This document shows, one piece after another, positions 1-9,130 of a stretch of DNA of 64,000 nucleotides. Position 1 is the stretch's first letter; each line of letters begins with the position of its first letter. A program made the position numbers and the translations under genes. The notes below the pieces were generated by a model. It was not told where the DNA came from and did no database searches. It saw nothing but the letters and a program-made list of their open reading frames with translations. This stretch comes from Paenibacillus odorifer (GTDB lineage: Bacteria > Bacillota > Bacilli > Paenibacillales > Paenibacillaceae): NCBI RefSeq assembly GCF_000758725.1, contig NZ_CP009428.1, positions 2,666,001-2,730,000 of the forward strand. Direction: 5' to 3'.

Positions 1-38
1 AGAAATCAGAATCAAGCAGCCAGTCACATCCTGACGCC

Positions 39-965
39 ATGAGGTTTCTTGTGACAGGTTGCAGCGGTTTTATCGGGAGCAGGTTAACAAGCAGTTTACT
101 GGAACAGGGACATGCTGTCAGAGGGCTTGTATTGCCGAAGGAAAAAGGCGTTGGCGAAACACTTGCAGAATTGGGTATGGAACTGTGGGTAGGCGACGTT
201 CTGAACCCTGAAACGATGGATGGCATAGGGGAGGATATTGATGTCGTCTATCATCTTGCCGGCAAACATTCTGGTTCTGTGTCCCGGATGAGGCAGCTGT
301 ATGTAGAGGGGACGCGGAATCTGCTGGACCAACTTTTGCGCAGCGGAACGTATGGCAAGTTCATTGTGGCAAGTAATGGGGCTGTATATGGAAGCGACAA
401 CGTTTGTGTGGCCGATGAATCTGCACTGTGCCATCCCGTTCATCCATTTGGAAGAATTACACTCGAAATGGAGCGGCTGGTCCAGCAATACTGCACCCAT
501 GCGAAATTTTCTTATATCATTCTCAGGATCGCTGAAGTGTACGGCCCGCTTGAGCATAATTATATCCGGCAATTAATGCGCTGCACTCAGATGCTGGGGA
601 ACGGGCGCAGTTATTCATCTAAAGTGCATATTGATGATGTTATTTCAATGATGCAGTTGGCCTGGAGTAATCTTGCTGTTCAAGAGATTTATAACGTGAG
701 TGATGATCTTCCTCTAACACAGGAGGAATTGATAAAAGAGGTTCGGAAATATGCTCAACTGTCTGAAATACAATGGATTTCTCCTGAGGCTGTCACTGAT
801 CGTATCAGACTAAGTATACATGGTTTACGCGCCCTTTCCGTACGTATGGGAAACGAAAAGATAAAAAAGAATGCCGATGTACGGCTGGCATACCCTACTT
901 ACGCCCATGCGATTCCTTATTTAATCGAAGAAATGTCCAATAGAAGCGAGGTGAATAGTTTGTGA
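39..965 (+). CDS. NAD-dependent epimerase/dehydratase-like protein (extended SDR)
   Basis: A 308-residue extended-SDR protein. The N-terminus has the Rossmann motif TGCSGFIG (residues 6-13), then a VYHLAG segment and an ASNGAVYG strand, all typical of nucleotide-sugar epimerases/dehydratases. The usual catalytic YxxxK is replaced by FGRIT in the context HPFGRITLEME (about residue 138), so both Tyr and Lys are missing. It may have lost redox chemistry or may use other residues. The reading frame is open to the left window edge, but MRFLVTG is a normal family start; no strong RBS precedes it. Its stop overlaps the GTG start of the next gene. As first visible gene of the cluster it probably supplies or modifies a sugar. 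Fold is sure, activity is not. Confidence 0.85.
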   Translation: MRFLVTGCSGFIGSRLTSSLLEQGHAVRGLVLPKEKGVGETLAELGMELWVGDVLNPETMDGIGEDIDVVYHLAGKHSGSVSRMRQLYVEGTRNLLDQLLRSGTYGKFIVASNGAVYGSDNVCVADESALCHPVHPFGRITLEMERLVQQYCTHAKFSYIILRIAEVYGPLEHNYIRQLMRCTQMLGNGRSYSSKVHIDDVISMMQLAWSNLAVQEIYNVSDDLPLTQEELIKEVRKYAQLSEIQWISPEAVTDRIRLSIHGLRALSVRMGNEKIKKNADVRLAYPTYAHAIPYLIEEMSNRSEVNSL

Positions 966-2158
966 GTCCGCCAAGAATTATGCTTCTTCCAAGCCCCCCT
1001 AGCTCCGGTTCTGTAGGATCAGTGAGCAAAACGCTGGGCATTGCCAAGGTTCTGCAAAGCCAAGGTTGCACGGTCAGCTTTGTGATTGGCGGCAAGCTTG
1101 CTGACTTTGTCCGAGCCAACGGCTTTCAGGTTTATGACTATCCGATTCCGCTTCCTTCAGGGAATTCCGGAGATGTTCGCAGTGCTGCCGATTATGTAGA
1201 GTGGACAGGGATGGCAGAATCGGGCTTTATTCGTCAAGCGGTTGAGGCTGAACTGAAGGCGATACAGGCTTTTAAACCCAACGCCATATTTGCCGAGTCT
1301 CGTCCGAGTGCTTCCATTTCAGCTGCCGTGGCCCAGATTCCCGCTTTGATGATTGCGAGCTGGCCAAGCCATCCAGCCTTCCCGGCCAACCTACAGTATC
1401 CGGGATCTGCCAAAGCTATCGCCGCTTTTAATGAGGTGTTGGCGGATTATTCACTGGATTCTGTTTCCAATCTGGCTGAATTATTATTTTCAAGAGCAAC
1501 AATTAAAATGGCACCGACACTACCGGAACTGGAGCCGGAGCTGGCTGGGTTGAAGGAGTGCGATTTCGCCGGTTACATTCTGGATTTGGAGGCAAGACAA
1601 TCTTCAAATCTGCAGTGGCATCCGGACTGGCAGGGCAAGCCGCTAATTTTTATTTATTTAAGCGTTAGTGCCATTCCCCCTTTAATTTATATTGAGCTGG
1701 TCAAAGAGATCTTTGACAAGCAACCCTACCGTGTTGCCTGTTTATGCGGATTTCATTATGAGCTTAAGGTGCTTCCTGACCATACCGACAATATTCAATT
1801 CCATTGGTTTATCCCGGCTGCTGAAATTATGCCGGAAGCAGCTCTGGTAATCTTTCATGGCGGACAAGATACTATGCTTACGACAATGCTTCATGGACTT
1901 CCGAGCATAACCGTTCCCGGTCAACATTTTGAACGGGACTATAATTGTACGCAGCTCCAAAATCTTGGTCTCACTTATAAGCTACCCGTTCAAGCATTCA
2001 GACCAAGCCGTATCCGTAAGATTGTTGAGACAGCGTTGAACGATAATTTGGCTGAGCTTCGCGGGCATTATAGGTCCAAGCTGAGGACTTTAAGCGGAAC
2101 TGAGAATTGCTGTGCTGCATTGATCGCACTGGCACAAAAAAATAGCTGGCAGGTGTAA
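962..2158 (+). CDS. UDP-glycosyltransferase-like protein (GT1/MGT type)
   Basis: A 398-residue GT-B glycosyltransferase of the family 1/macrolide type. The N-terminal acceptor domain begins with MLLPSPPSSGSVGSVSKTLG. The C-terminal donor domain carries the hallmark HGGQDTMLTTMLHGLPSI (about residues 298-315), where HGG-x-x-T normally contacts the sugar-nucleotide diphosphate, and a following PGQHFERDYN segment. Start is GTG, overlapping the previous stop (GTGA), which indicates translational coupling. It probably attaches a sugar to the small molecule made by this cluster. A second, unrelated glycosyltransferase lies at 3615, so two sugars, or a disaccharide, are plausible. Confidence 0.88.
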   Translation: MSPPRIMLLPSPPSSGSVGSVSKTLGIAKVLQSQGCTVSFVIGGKLADFVRANGFQVYDYPIPLPSGNSGDVRSAADYVEWTGMAESGFIRQAVEAELKAIQAFKPNAIFAESRPSASISAAVAQIPALMIASWPSHPAFPANLQYPGSAKAIAAFNEVLADYSLDSVSNLAELLFSRATIKMAPTLPELEPELAGLKECDFAGYILDLEARQSSNLQWHPDWQGKPLIFIYLSVSAIPPLIYIELVKEIFDKQPYRVACLCGFHYELKVLPDHTDNIQFHWFIPAAEIMPEAALVIFHGGQDTMLTTMLHGLPSITVPGQHFERDYNCTQLQNLGLTYKLPVQAFRPSRIRKIVETALNDNLAELRGHYRSKLRTLSGTENCCAALIALAQKNSWQV

Positions 2159-2161
2159 TTT

Positions 2162-3331
2162 ATGAAGATATCTGTTCCATATAACGGCGATATCCAGCTT
2201 ATTGACGAGCTGGGCGGATACGAATATATCAGCTGCTTCTTCGGTGGTTCTTCTCAGGAGGGCTGTGGAAGCGGAAGATCGGCTGCGGCAATGCCGATAA
2301 GTACGCGGAGCGATATTGAACAAGCGGTTAAGCGGGCCCATATGTACAACAAAGAGTTTAACTATTTGATGAACAGTTCCTGTCTCGGCAACAGGGAATA
2401 TGAGGATGAAGGCTACCGACAAATTGTAGATCAAATGGATTGGGCCGCTGAAATAGGTGTGGACTGGATCACCTTAGCCAATCAGCTGCTTGTGGACATT
2501 TGCAGGAGAAGACATCCTGAGATCAAAGTGAGCTTGTCCTCCTTTGCGGTGGTCGAAAGTGTGGAACGGGCAAAATACTTTGATTCAATGGGCGTCAAAG
2601 AGATCACAGTAAGAGAAAACATAGCCAGAGATTTCAGGCTGCTTGAACGTATACAGAACAGCGTTGAATGTGAAATCCAGGTCATTGTCAATCAGACCTG
2701 TCTCTATGAATGTCCAATGCAGGTCTATCATGACAATGTAATGAGCCATGGCTCATCCAACCGTGGAACGGATAACCAAAGCTTTATGGATTATTGCTCC
2801 GTCAAATGCACTTACGAGAAATTTAATGATCCAGGGAATATCATGAAGGCGCGCTGGATCAGGCCGGAGGATTTGGCGGAATATGAGAAGATAGGCATAC
2901 ACCGTTTTAAGCTGACGGACCGGTCAAAATCTACTGCCTGGCTGTTGCAGGCGGCAAAAGCCTATCATGATAGGCAGTATCCGGGGAACTTGGCTGATAT
3001 TTTGAACATCGTTCACACCAACCATCGCAGAACGGCCGGTGCGGTTACACGAGAAAAGGCGTTTTTTTCCCGGCAAACGCAGCAGAGCCGCCAGAGCATC
3101 CGTGCCCTGACCTTATTGGATGTTTATATTGACAATTCTAAGCTGCAAGGTTTTATTGATTTTTTCAAAGAAGTCGATTGCCGGTCACTGGATTGTGCGG
3201 TATGCGGGTATTGTGATCAATTTGCCGTTGAAGTCCTTTCGTTTCCTGATCCTTCCGCCCGGACCAAGAGCTTAAACATGCTGCAGCAGCTGGTACAAGA
3301 TACGGCAGAGCGGCAACCAAAGGTTTTCTGA
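2162..3331 (+). CDS. Peptidase U32-family protein (UbiU/UbiV/RlhA-like)
   Basis: A 389-residue protein with the U32 collagenase-like fold: a TIM-barrel-like stretch (IGVDWITLANQLLVD, SMGVKEITVRENIARDF) followed by a cysteine set TCLYECP (about residue 180) and YCSVKC (about residue 215). In UbiU, UbiV and RlhA such cysteines bind a 4Fe-4S cluster and the proteins act with prephenate in O2-independent hydroxylation, not proteolysis. A further cysteine group CAVCGYC lies near the C-terminus (about residue 346). Location inside an NRPS/glycosyl cluster suggests a tailoring role, perhaps an oxygen-independent hydroxylation; that is inference. The start ATG follows the glycosyltransferase stop by 3 nt. 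Confidence 0.8.
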   Translation: MKISVPYNGDIQLIDELGGYEYISCFFGGSSQEGCGSGRSAAAMPISTRSDIEQAVKRAHMYNKEFNYLMNSSCLGNREYEDEGYRQIVDQMDWAAEIGVDWITLANQLLVDICRRRHPEIKVSLSSFAVVESVERAKYFDSMGVKEITVRENIARDFRLLERIQNSVECEIQVIVNQTCLYECPMQVYHDNVMSHGSSNRGTDNQSFMDYCSVKCTYEKFNDPGNIMKARWIRPEDLAEYEKIGIHRFKLTDRSKSTAWLLQAAKAYHDRQYPGNLADILNIVHTNHRRTAGAVTREKAFFSRQTQQSRQSIRALTLLDVYIDNSKLQGFIDFFKEVDCRSLDCAVCGYCDQFAVEVLSFPDPSARTKSLNMLQQLVQDTAERQPKVF

Positions 3332-3345
3332 GAGGAGATATAAGC

Positions 3346-3612
3346 ATGCAGAACAAGGAGATTCTGGGTAAGCTGGCCGCTATTTTTTCAGAGGTCTTGA
3401 GCAAGGAGGTTACAATGGAGGAACTGGATGCGCAAGCGGATTTACTTGAAGCGTTCCATATGGATTCACTGATTGCTTTGCAGATTATCGTTAAGATTGA
3501 ACAACAGCTTGGAATCGTCATTGAAGATGATGACCTGGCACTGGAACTATTAAATGATACCGGAAAATTGACGGCATATATTGAGGGACAGTCGGAAAGG
3601 GTGAGCAGCTGA
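3346..3612 (+). CDS. Free-standing acyl/peptidyl carrier protein (first of three)
   Basis: An 88-residue acidic carrier protein. The phosphopantetheine attachment serine is in the motif HMDSLIAL (Ser about residue 42), followed by the recognition helix IVKIEQQLGI and an acidic C-terminal half. It is preceded by a strong RBS (AGAGGAGAT) 15 bp after the U32 gene. It must be activated by a PPTase, and the Sfp-type gene at 19169 is the obvious candidate. No adjacent ligase is fused, so its acyl load must come from the NRPS adenylation domain in trans or from an enzyme outside the window. Confidence 0.9.
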   Translation: MQNKEILGKLAAIFSEVLSKEVTMEELDAQADLLEAFHMDSLIALQIIVKIEQQLGIVIEDDDLALELLNDTGKLTAYIEGQSERVSS

Positions 3613-3614
3613 CG

Positions 3615-4808
3615 ATGAATCTTTTGTTTCTTTCTGAAGGTGCTTATTTTGCCTATTATCAAGGGGCCGTCAAGGCTAACCGTGCAGTATTCGAGTCCCT
3701 GGCTGCCAGGGGACATCAATGTAGAGTAGTCCATCTGGTAGACCAGGAAGATTCTCTGTTACAGGTGGAGGAACAGCTGCAGGAGCATGGGGTAAACAAT
3801 ATTATTCGTTCCGCGCATAGTCTTCAGGGGACAGTAAATGGTGTAGAATGCCATTTCACCACGAGTGTTATGCTGTTATACAGAACAGCAGGGGATTTGA
3901 TGAAAAAAGGCAATCCGGACGTGGTTCTTGTGAATATGGCTTACCACACCATGGTTGCTGCGGGAATAAAGCTCGTGGCTGGAAGCGCAACAAAATTGGT
4001 TGTGATTTGTCATGATGTGATCACTCTCCCTTTTGGGCCGCATAGCTGGATCGAAAATCCGCTGCTCCGACAGGAACTTGCCCAGGTCTCCGGCTTTATT
4101 GGTGACAGTGATTTCGTAGCTCATAATATCACCGAATGGGGTGGTTATACCAATGCTGTTTCGCTACGTTTCCCAATTTATGGGGATGGTATTTTTCCAA
4201 CCTTTCATAATTTCAACAGAGGATACATCGCGATATGCAACCCTACAGAGATAAAGGGTTTATCCATTTTTCTGAAGCTGGCTCAAGCTTTTCCGGACTA
4301 TCCTTTTGCTGCGGTAATTACATGGGGCGATTTGAAGCAGGAGGAACAATCCGCTTTACGTGCTCTGCCTAATGTGACACTGCTTGAACCGGAGCGCGAG
4401 ATGAATTTGATTTTTGAACAGGTACGAGTGTGGCTTCATCCTTCCATCTGCGCTGAAGCTTTTGGGCAGACAGTAATTGAAGCGATGCTAAGAGGTATTC
4501 CTGTTATTGCAAGCGACCAAGGCGGCCTCATGCAATCGAAATGCAAGGTTGACTATAATCTTCCGGTGACGCCGATTACGGAAACTTACAAGGATGAAGC
4601 AACAGGACATACAATGCCGGTTATTCCCGAACAGGATACTGCCATATGGGTGGAGACTTTGCAACGGCTGCTGACGGACAGGACACTCTACGAATCCATT
4701 TCTGCAACCTCTAAAGCTGCCGCGCAGGAATTTATAACGGAGGCCCAGCCTGAAAAATTCGAACTGTATCTGGAGAATATGCTGCAATCCGAAATGTCAG
4801 CAAGGTGA
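3615..4808 (+). CDS. Glycosyltransferase family 4 (GT-B)
   Basis: A 397-residue GT4-type glycosyltransferase. The N-terminal half has MNLLFLSEGAYF and a KANRAVFESLAARGH segment typical of the acceptor Rossmann domain. The C-terminal half has the retaining-GT signature around EAFGQTVIEAMLRGIPVIAS (about residues 280-299), in which E-x7-E binds the nucleotide sugar. It starts 2 nt after the carrier protein gene. With the GT1 enzyme at 962 it gives the cluster two mechanistically different glycosyltransferases, one inverting and one retaining by family convention. Confidence 0.88.
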   Translation: MNLLFLSEGAYFAYYQGAVKANRAVFESLAARGHQCRVVHLVDQEDSLLQVEEQLQEHGVNNIIRSAHSLQGTVNGVECHFTTSVMLLYRTAGDLMKKGNPDVVLVNMAYHTMVAAGIKLVAGSATKLVVICHDVITLPFGPHSWIENPLLRQELAQVSGFIGDSDFVAHNITEWGGYTNAVSLRFPIYGDGIFPTFHNFNRGYIAICNPTEIKGLSIFLKLAQAFPDYPFAAVITWGDLKQEEQSALRALPNVTLLEPEREMNLIFEQVRVWLHPSICAEAFGQTVIEAMLRGIPVIASDQGGLMQSKCKVDYNLPVTPITETYKDEATGHTMPVIPEQDTAIWVETLQRLLTDRTLYESISATSKAAAQEFITEAQPEKFELYLENMLQSEMSAR

Positions 4809-4818
4809 GGTGAAGAGT

Positions 4819-6552
4819 GTGGAAAAGACATTGGATACATCCGCCATTTCCGTTACATTGCTCGACTGTCTTCATCGTGCTTTAACAACAGGAGATATTG
4901 AACTTTGGCTGGAGACCCAGTATTTCGAAGATGAAATGGAAGCTGAATCACAGCGGGCATGGTTCCATGGGTATTTACAAAAAACAGTTCCGACTTGCAT
5001 AGAATTTAACGTACGAAATGTCAGAATAAGTCTTGCTGAAATTGTTGCTGCTTGTACTTTGACCTTTACTTATGAACAGTTTGACCAGCTAAAGGATGAG
5101 CATATTTATACTATGCGCTATGTTGAAGACAAAAAAGAATGGAAGGTTGTAACGATCGAGAAAAGCTGGCTACCGTTTGGTTCGGCCGAAGCCGATCTAA
5201 TTCATTACGATACTTATTCCATGACTGATCTCTTCTGGTGGACCAATGAAGCGGAATTGGAGATTGTTAGAAACAGCAACGATCCTCTGCCGGCGAATTT
5301 ATACGCTCGGGCAATTCCACGAAATATACGTTCCCGGGAAGTGCACTCTGAATTGGAATGTGCGGCCATTCTATCCAATATGCTGTCTTTGCGCGTAGCT
5401 GATCTGGCAGCATTGCTGTTTCAGCCAACCGCTCTAGGGACGCTGGAGTCCTTATATCATTTTGCAAGTGAAAATATCAATTTCCAGATTGAGCGGCCTG
5501 ATCGTAACAGCAGCTGGTCAAGCAAATTTACTGCTCCAACGTTTAGTTATGATGAACTGTTGACCTTGGCTGAAGATCACTTTCCATTAACCGCTAATTG
5601 TACGCCGCTTATGTCATTTTATTTTGCGGTGCTCCGATTATGCGGCTTGGCGGCGTCGGATATCGTCCAGCTCCGTTTAGTTAATTACGATTGTTTGCTC
5701 GTCTCCATCACTGGAGAGGCATACCTGTTTTTCACAGACCGGATTGTTAAATTAAATGCAGGTACTTACTATTATCAGACCGAAATCAGCAAGCTGTTCA
5801 ATGAGAGGGAGTATTGGTCTGCTGCCGGAAGTTCGAATTTATCAGGCCGGACGGTGGAGCGATTAAATAACTGGTTCAAGGATGGCATTGTGTTTAAATT
5901 CTCGCGTCCGCTAACAACGGGAATTAGCTATATGGATGAATGCCCAATGCCCAGTTTAAAAGAATGTGCTGACCCGCTGCACCTTCATCGGTTGCTGCGT
6001 CAAACGATGCTGAGATACAGCTGCAATCTGCCGGATTCTGTATATACGTACGCCAAATATGCTTATCAGACACTATTAGTAACAAAACCGCAGGCTTATG
6101 TTCTCGCATCTATGAATAGTCCGCTTATTCGTCAGTTTCTGAGCGATTATAATACGAAACAGCATTTTTTTGAGTATGTGGATTTATTGAAGAAGAAATC
6201 CATATTTCGGGAACACGACCGACTGATGACTGCAGACCAAGTAATACGTCACGGTACCGCCGATCCGGCTTCCCTTACAGTGTTGGTGTATGTCTGGTTA
6301 AATCAAAGCCACCAGTCTCAAGGCGGGGTTTGTATAACTGATGAAGATAGCTATTGTTTTTTTGAAGGAGAAATATGGAGCGGCAAAAAACGAAAACCAG
6401 CATCAAAGATGCAAGGAAATCTGTTAGTAGCTTTTAACCATGAATCATGCTTCAGTGAGCTGATGAATATTTCTGAAGCGAAGACCGAATGGATAACATT
6501 CATACGGCAGCATATGACGATGTCTCATGAAGGAGCCGATCACATTGAATGA
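4819..6552 (+). CDS. Cluster protein of unknown function; NTF2-like N-terminus and possible degenerate transglutaminase-like core
   Basis: I do not recognise this protein of about 577 residues as a named family. The first 120 residues look like an NTF2/SnoaL-type helix-sheet domain (LHRALTTGDIELWLE, later EWKVVTIEKSW). The middle (about residues 260-320) contains NCTPLMSFYFAVLRLCGL followed about 35 residues later by AYLFFTDR; that spacing recalls the Cys and Asp of transglutaminase-like proteins, but the expected His is not evident. No membrane segment or signal peptide is seen. Two starts are possible, GTG at 4810 or 4819; 4819 has GAGGTG at better spacing. It lies between GT4 and the UvrA-like gene and overlaps the latter, so it belongs to the pathway. 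Confidence 0.6.
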   Translation: MEKTLDTSAISVTLLDCLHRALTTGDIELWLETQYFEDEMEAESQRAWFHGYLQKTVPTCIEFNVRNVRISLAEIVAACTLTFTYEQFDQLKDEHIYTMRYVEDKKEWKVVTIEKSWLPFGSAEADLIHYDTYSMTDLFWWTNEAELEIVRNSNDPLPANLYARAIPRNIRSREVHSELECAAILSNMLSLRVADLAALLFQPTALGTLESLYHFASENINFQIERPDRNSSWSSKFTAPTFSYDELLTLAEDHFPLTANCTPLMSFYFAVLRLCGLAASDIVQLRLVNYDCLLVSITGEAYLFFTDRIVKLNAGTYYYQTEISKLFNEREYWSAAGSSNLSGRTVERLNNWFKDGIVFKFSRPLTTGISYMDECPMPSLKECADPLHLHRLLRQTMLRYSCNLPDSVYTYAKYAYQTLLVTKPQAYVLASMNSPLIRQFLSDYNTKQHFFEYVDLLKKKSIFREHDRLMTADQVIRHGTADPASLTVLVYVWLNQSHQSQGGVCITDEDSYCFFEGEIWSGKKRKPASKMQGNLLVAFNHESCFSELMNISEAKTEWITFIRQHMTMSHEGADHIE

Positions 6553-9130
6553 CTGGATTAAAATTCAAGGTGCGAGAGAAAACAATCTGAAAAATATATC
6601 TCTGTCTATCCCCCGAAACAAACTAGTGGTGTTAACTGGATTGTCTGGTTCCGGCAAATCAACGCTTGCCATGAATACCTTGCAGCAGGAATGTCAGAGG
6701 CAATACATGGATTCGCTCGGTATGATAAGTGATTTTATCCACAAACCTAAGGTTGATTCTATTGAAGGGTTGTCGCCTTCCATCTGTATTGACCAGCGCC
6801 ACACTAACCGAAATCCCCGGTCAACCGTTGGAACTACAACGGATTTGTACACCTTGCTTCGTATATTGTTTACCAAAAGCGGAGAAAGAGCTTGTCCTAA
6901 TTGCGGAAGCCAAGTCAAGGGTTCAAGTAGTGCTGACATCTGGCAGGAAAACTATGAGTCGATCGAAACAGAGATTCAAGATCTTCCTATGTCCTATTCC
7001 GATGAGGGCAAAGCCGTGTGCCCAGAGTGCAGCCATGAGCTTAGAGCATTGACCATGTCCCATTTCTCTTTCAATAAACCTGAAGGCGCATGTCCGGTTT
7101 GTATGGGCTTGGGGGTTGAACGAAAACCGAATTTACAAGAAATTTTCGATGACAGCCTCAGCTTGAAGCAGTGTGCACTTAAGGGGAGCAATCCTCATGG
7201 AGCACAGTTAATGGCCGATAATTTGGTTGCAGCCGGTAACTATTACGGATTTGTGTTTGATCCTGATAAACCCTTGAGAGATTTGGGCACGGTCGAACGG
7301 GATCTGCTGTATTTCGGTGTATACAGCCAGCGATTTATCAGGCATTTTTCTGGGAAGACCCCTCCAACTTATGCTGCAGAGGGAAGATTCGAGGGGATTC
7401 TGACCAACCTGGAACGCAGATACAAGGAACGTGGACACGAATCGGACTATCGAGAGAAGATTGAAAAATTCTTTCATCTGCAAGAGTGTTCGGATTGTCA
7501 CGGTACGAAGCTGAACGCAGACAGTCGAGCGGTTACGCTAGCCGGGAAAAGTATCACCGAAGCATCTGCAATGCCGCTCTTCCATTTGCTTGGCTGGTTG
7601 CGTAAAGTGTCCGCTCAACAGCTAGGGGGAAGTCAGGATCCGCTTATGAACATCGTTTCCGAAATGGAAAAAAAGCTGGCTCGCTTGATTGAAGTGGGTG
7701 TCGGCTACTTAAGCTTGGACCGCTCCACCGTTTCTTTATCTCTGGGAGAAATGCAGAGGCTTAAGCTCGTCTCATTAATCGGAGCTAGCTTAACAGGAGT
7801 TTTGTATATTCTCGATGAACCGACAATTGGCCTTCACCCGATAGATACCGAAGGTCTGCTCCGGGTGCTCCGGCAGTTGCGTGATCTTGGAAATACGGTT
7901 CTAGTTATCGAGCATGACCCGGATGTTATGCGGGCGGCCGATTACCTTATTGATATCGGACCGGGTGCGGGCAAGCAAGGGGGAGAAGTGGTTGCGGCTG
8001 GCTCCGTGCAGCAGCTGATTCAGTGCAGCAGATCATGGACCGGGCAGTATTTCGCTGGTAAAGATACGGTGGTTCTTCCTGAACAGCGCCGCAGAGGGAA
8101 CGGGAAATGCATTGAGATTACAAATGCGAATCGCCATAACCTTAAGGATGTAAGTGTGAATATCCCGTTGGGCAAGCTCGTTGTGCTGACCGGGGTATCA
8201 GGGTCGGGGAAATCGACTCTTATGTTCGACGTCCTGGCTCGATCCGCACAGCTTCATTTTACCCAAAGCACCGAGACTGATGCCTATGCAGATGTTAAGG
8301 GCTGGGAGAATGTGCATAAGGTCATTAGCTTCGATCAATCCCCTATCGGTCAGACTGCAAGATCAAACGCGGCAACTTACACAGATGTGTACACGGCGAT
8401 AAGGAATATTTTTGCTGCGCTGCCTGAAGCGAAAATGCGTAATCTCCAGGCCAAACACTTTTCTTGCAACGTCCCCGGCGGCCGATGCGAACGCTGTCAG
8501 GGAGCAGGGCTTGTGCAAGTGAATTTGCAATTCCTACCGTCGGTTGAGACCCCATGTCCTGTATGCCGGACCAAACGATTTAAGCCGGAGATTCTGGATG
8601 TAAAGTATAAAAACCATAGCATTTCAGATGTATTGGCTTGCTCTGTAAAAGAAGGGATGGAACTGTTCGCGGATGAACCATCCGTATATAACAAGCTGGA
8701 TGTGATGTGCCGTATTGGACTGGATTATTTAATTCTGGGCCAGCCGGCAACCACTTTGTCTGGCGGGGAGGCACAACGGGTAAAGTTGGCCAGAGAGCTC
8801 TCCAAAAGCAGTAGACACCACACCTTGTACTTGCTTGATGAACCAACAACAGGCCTGCATCCGCATGATGTGATTAAGCTGATTGATATGCTTGGGCAGT
8901 TGGTCGACTCGGGTAATTCTGTCGTTGTGATAGAACATAATACCGATGTCTTAGTCATGGCGGACTGGATTATTGACATGGGGCCGGAGGGAGGCCTTGA
9001 GGGGGGACAAGTCTTGGGTGAAAGCACACCAGAGAACATCGCGGAAATCAAGAATTCCAAAACAGGTCGAATTGTAAATCAGCTTCTCAATCAATATCAA
9101 CAAAACTTAGAGGGGGAGTATACGTGTTAA
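6545..9130 (+). CDS. UvrA-like double-ABC ATPase (excinuclease subunit A paralogue), candidate self-resistance protein
   Basis: An approximately 861-residue UvrA relative with two ABC ATPase halves. Walker A motifs are GLSGSGKST and GVSGSGKST. Walker B motifs are LYILDEPTIGLHP and LYLLDEPTTGLHP. The second signature is TLSGGEAQRVK; the first is altered to LSLGEMQRLK. Zinc-type cysteine pairs are CPNC/CPEC and CERC/CPVC. Between the first two pairs there are only about 40 residues, where housekeeping UvrA has a larger UvrB-binding insertion, so this looks like a UvrA2/DrrC-type paralogue. Such paralogues protect producers of DNA-binding antibiotics (DrrC, Ecm16). Start is TTG at 6545 with AAGGAG about 10 nt upstream; an in-frame ATG at 6527 would place that RBS inside the gene. 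Confidence 0.9.
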   Translation: MNDWIKIQGARENNLKNISLSIPRNKLVVLTGLSGSGKSTLAMNTLQQECQRQYMDSLGMISDFIHKPKVDSIEGLSPSICIDQRHTNRNPRSTVGTTTDLYTLLRILFTKSGERACPNCGSQVKGSSSADIWQENYESIETEIQDLPMSYSDEGKAVCPECSHELRALTMSHFSFNKPEGACPVCMGLGVERKPNLQEIFDDSLSLKQCALKGSNPHGAQLMADNLVAAGNYYGFVFDPDKPLRDLGTVERDLLYFGVYSQRFIRHFSGKTPPTYAAEGRFEGILTNLERRYKERGHESDYREKIEKFFHLQECSDCHGTKLNADSRAVTLAGKSITEASAMPLFHLLGWLRKVSAQQLGGSQDPLMNIVSEMEKKLARLIEVGVGYLSLDRSTVSLSLGEMQRLKLVSLIGASLTGVLYILDEPTIGLHPIDTEGLLRVLRQLRDLGNTVLVIEHDPDVMRAADYLIDIGPGAGKQGGEVVAAGSVQQLIQCSRSWTGQYFAGKDTVVLPEQRRRGNGKCIEITNANRHNLKDVSVNIPLGKLVVLTGVSGSGKSTLMFDVLARSAQLHFTQSTETDAYADVKGWENVHKVISFDQSPIGQTARSNAATYTDVYTAIRNIFAALPEAKMRNLQAKHFSCNVPGGRCERCQGAGLVQVNLQFLPSVETPCPVCRTKRFKPEILDVKYKNHSISDVLACSVKEGMELFADEPSVYNKLDVMCRIGLDYLILGQPATTLSGGEAQRVKLARELSKSSRHHTLYLLDEPTTGLHPHDVIKLIDMLGQLVDSGNSVVVIEHNTDVLVMADWIIDMGPEGGLEGGQVLGESTPENIAEIKNSKTGRIVNQLLNQYQQNLEGEYTC

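Noticed and set aside
1..38. 3' end of a gene preceding the epimerase
   Set aside because: Two frames end in stops here (32-34 and 40-42) and neither can be chosen from so few codons; left unannotated.
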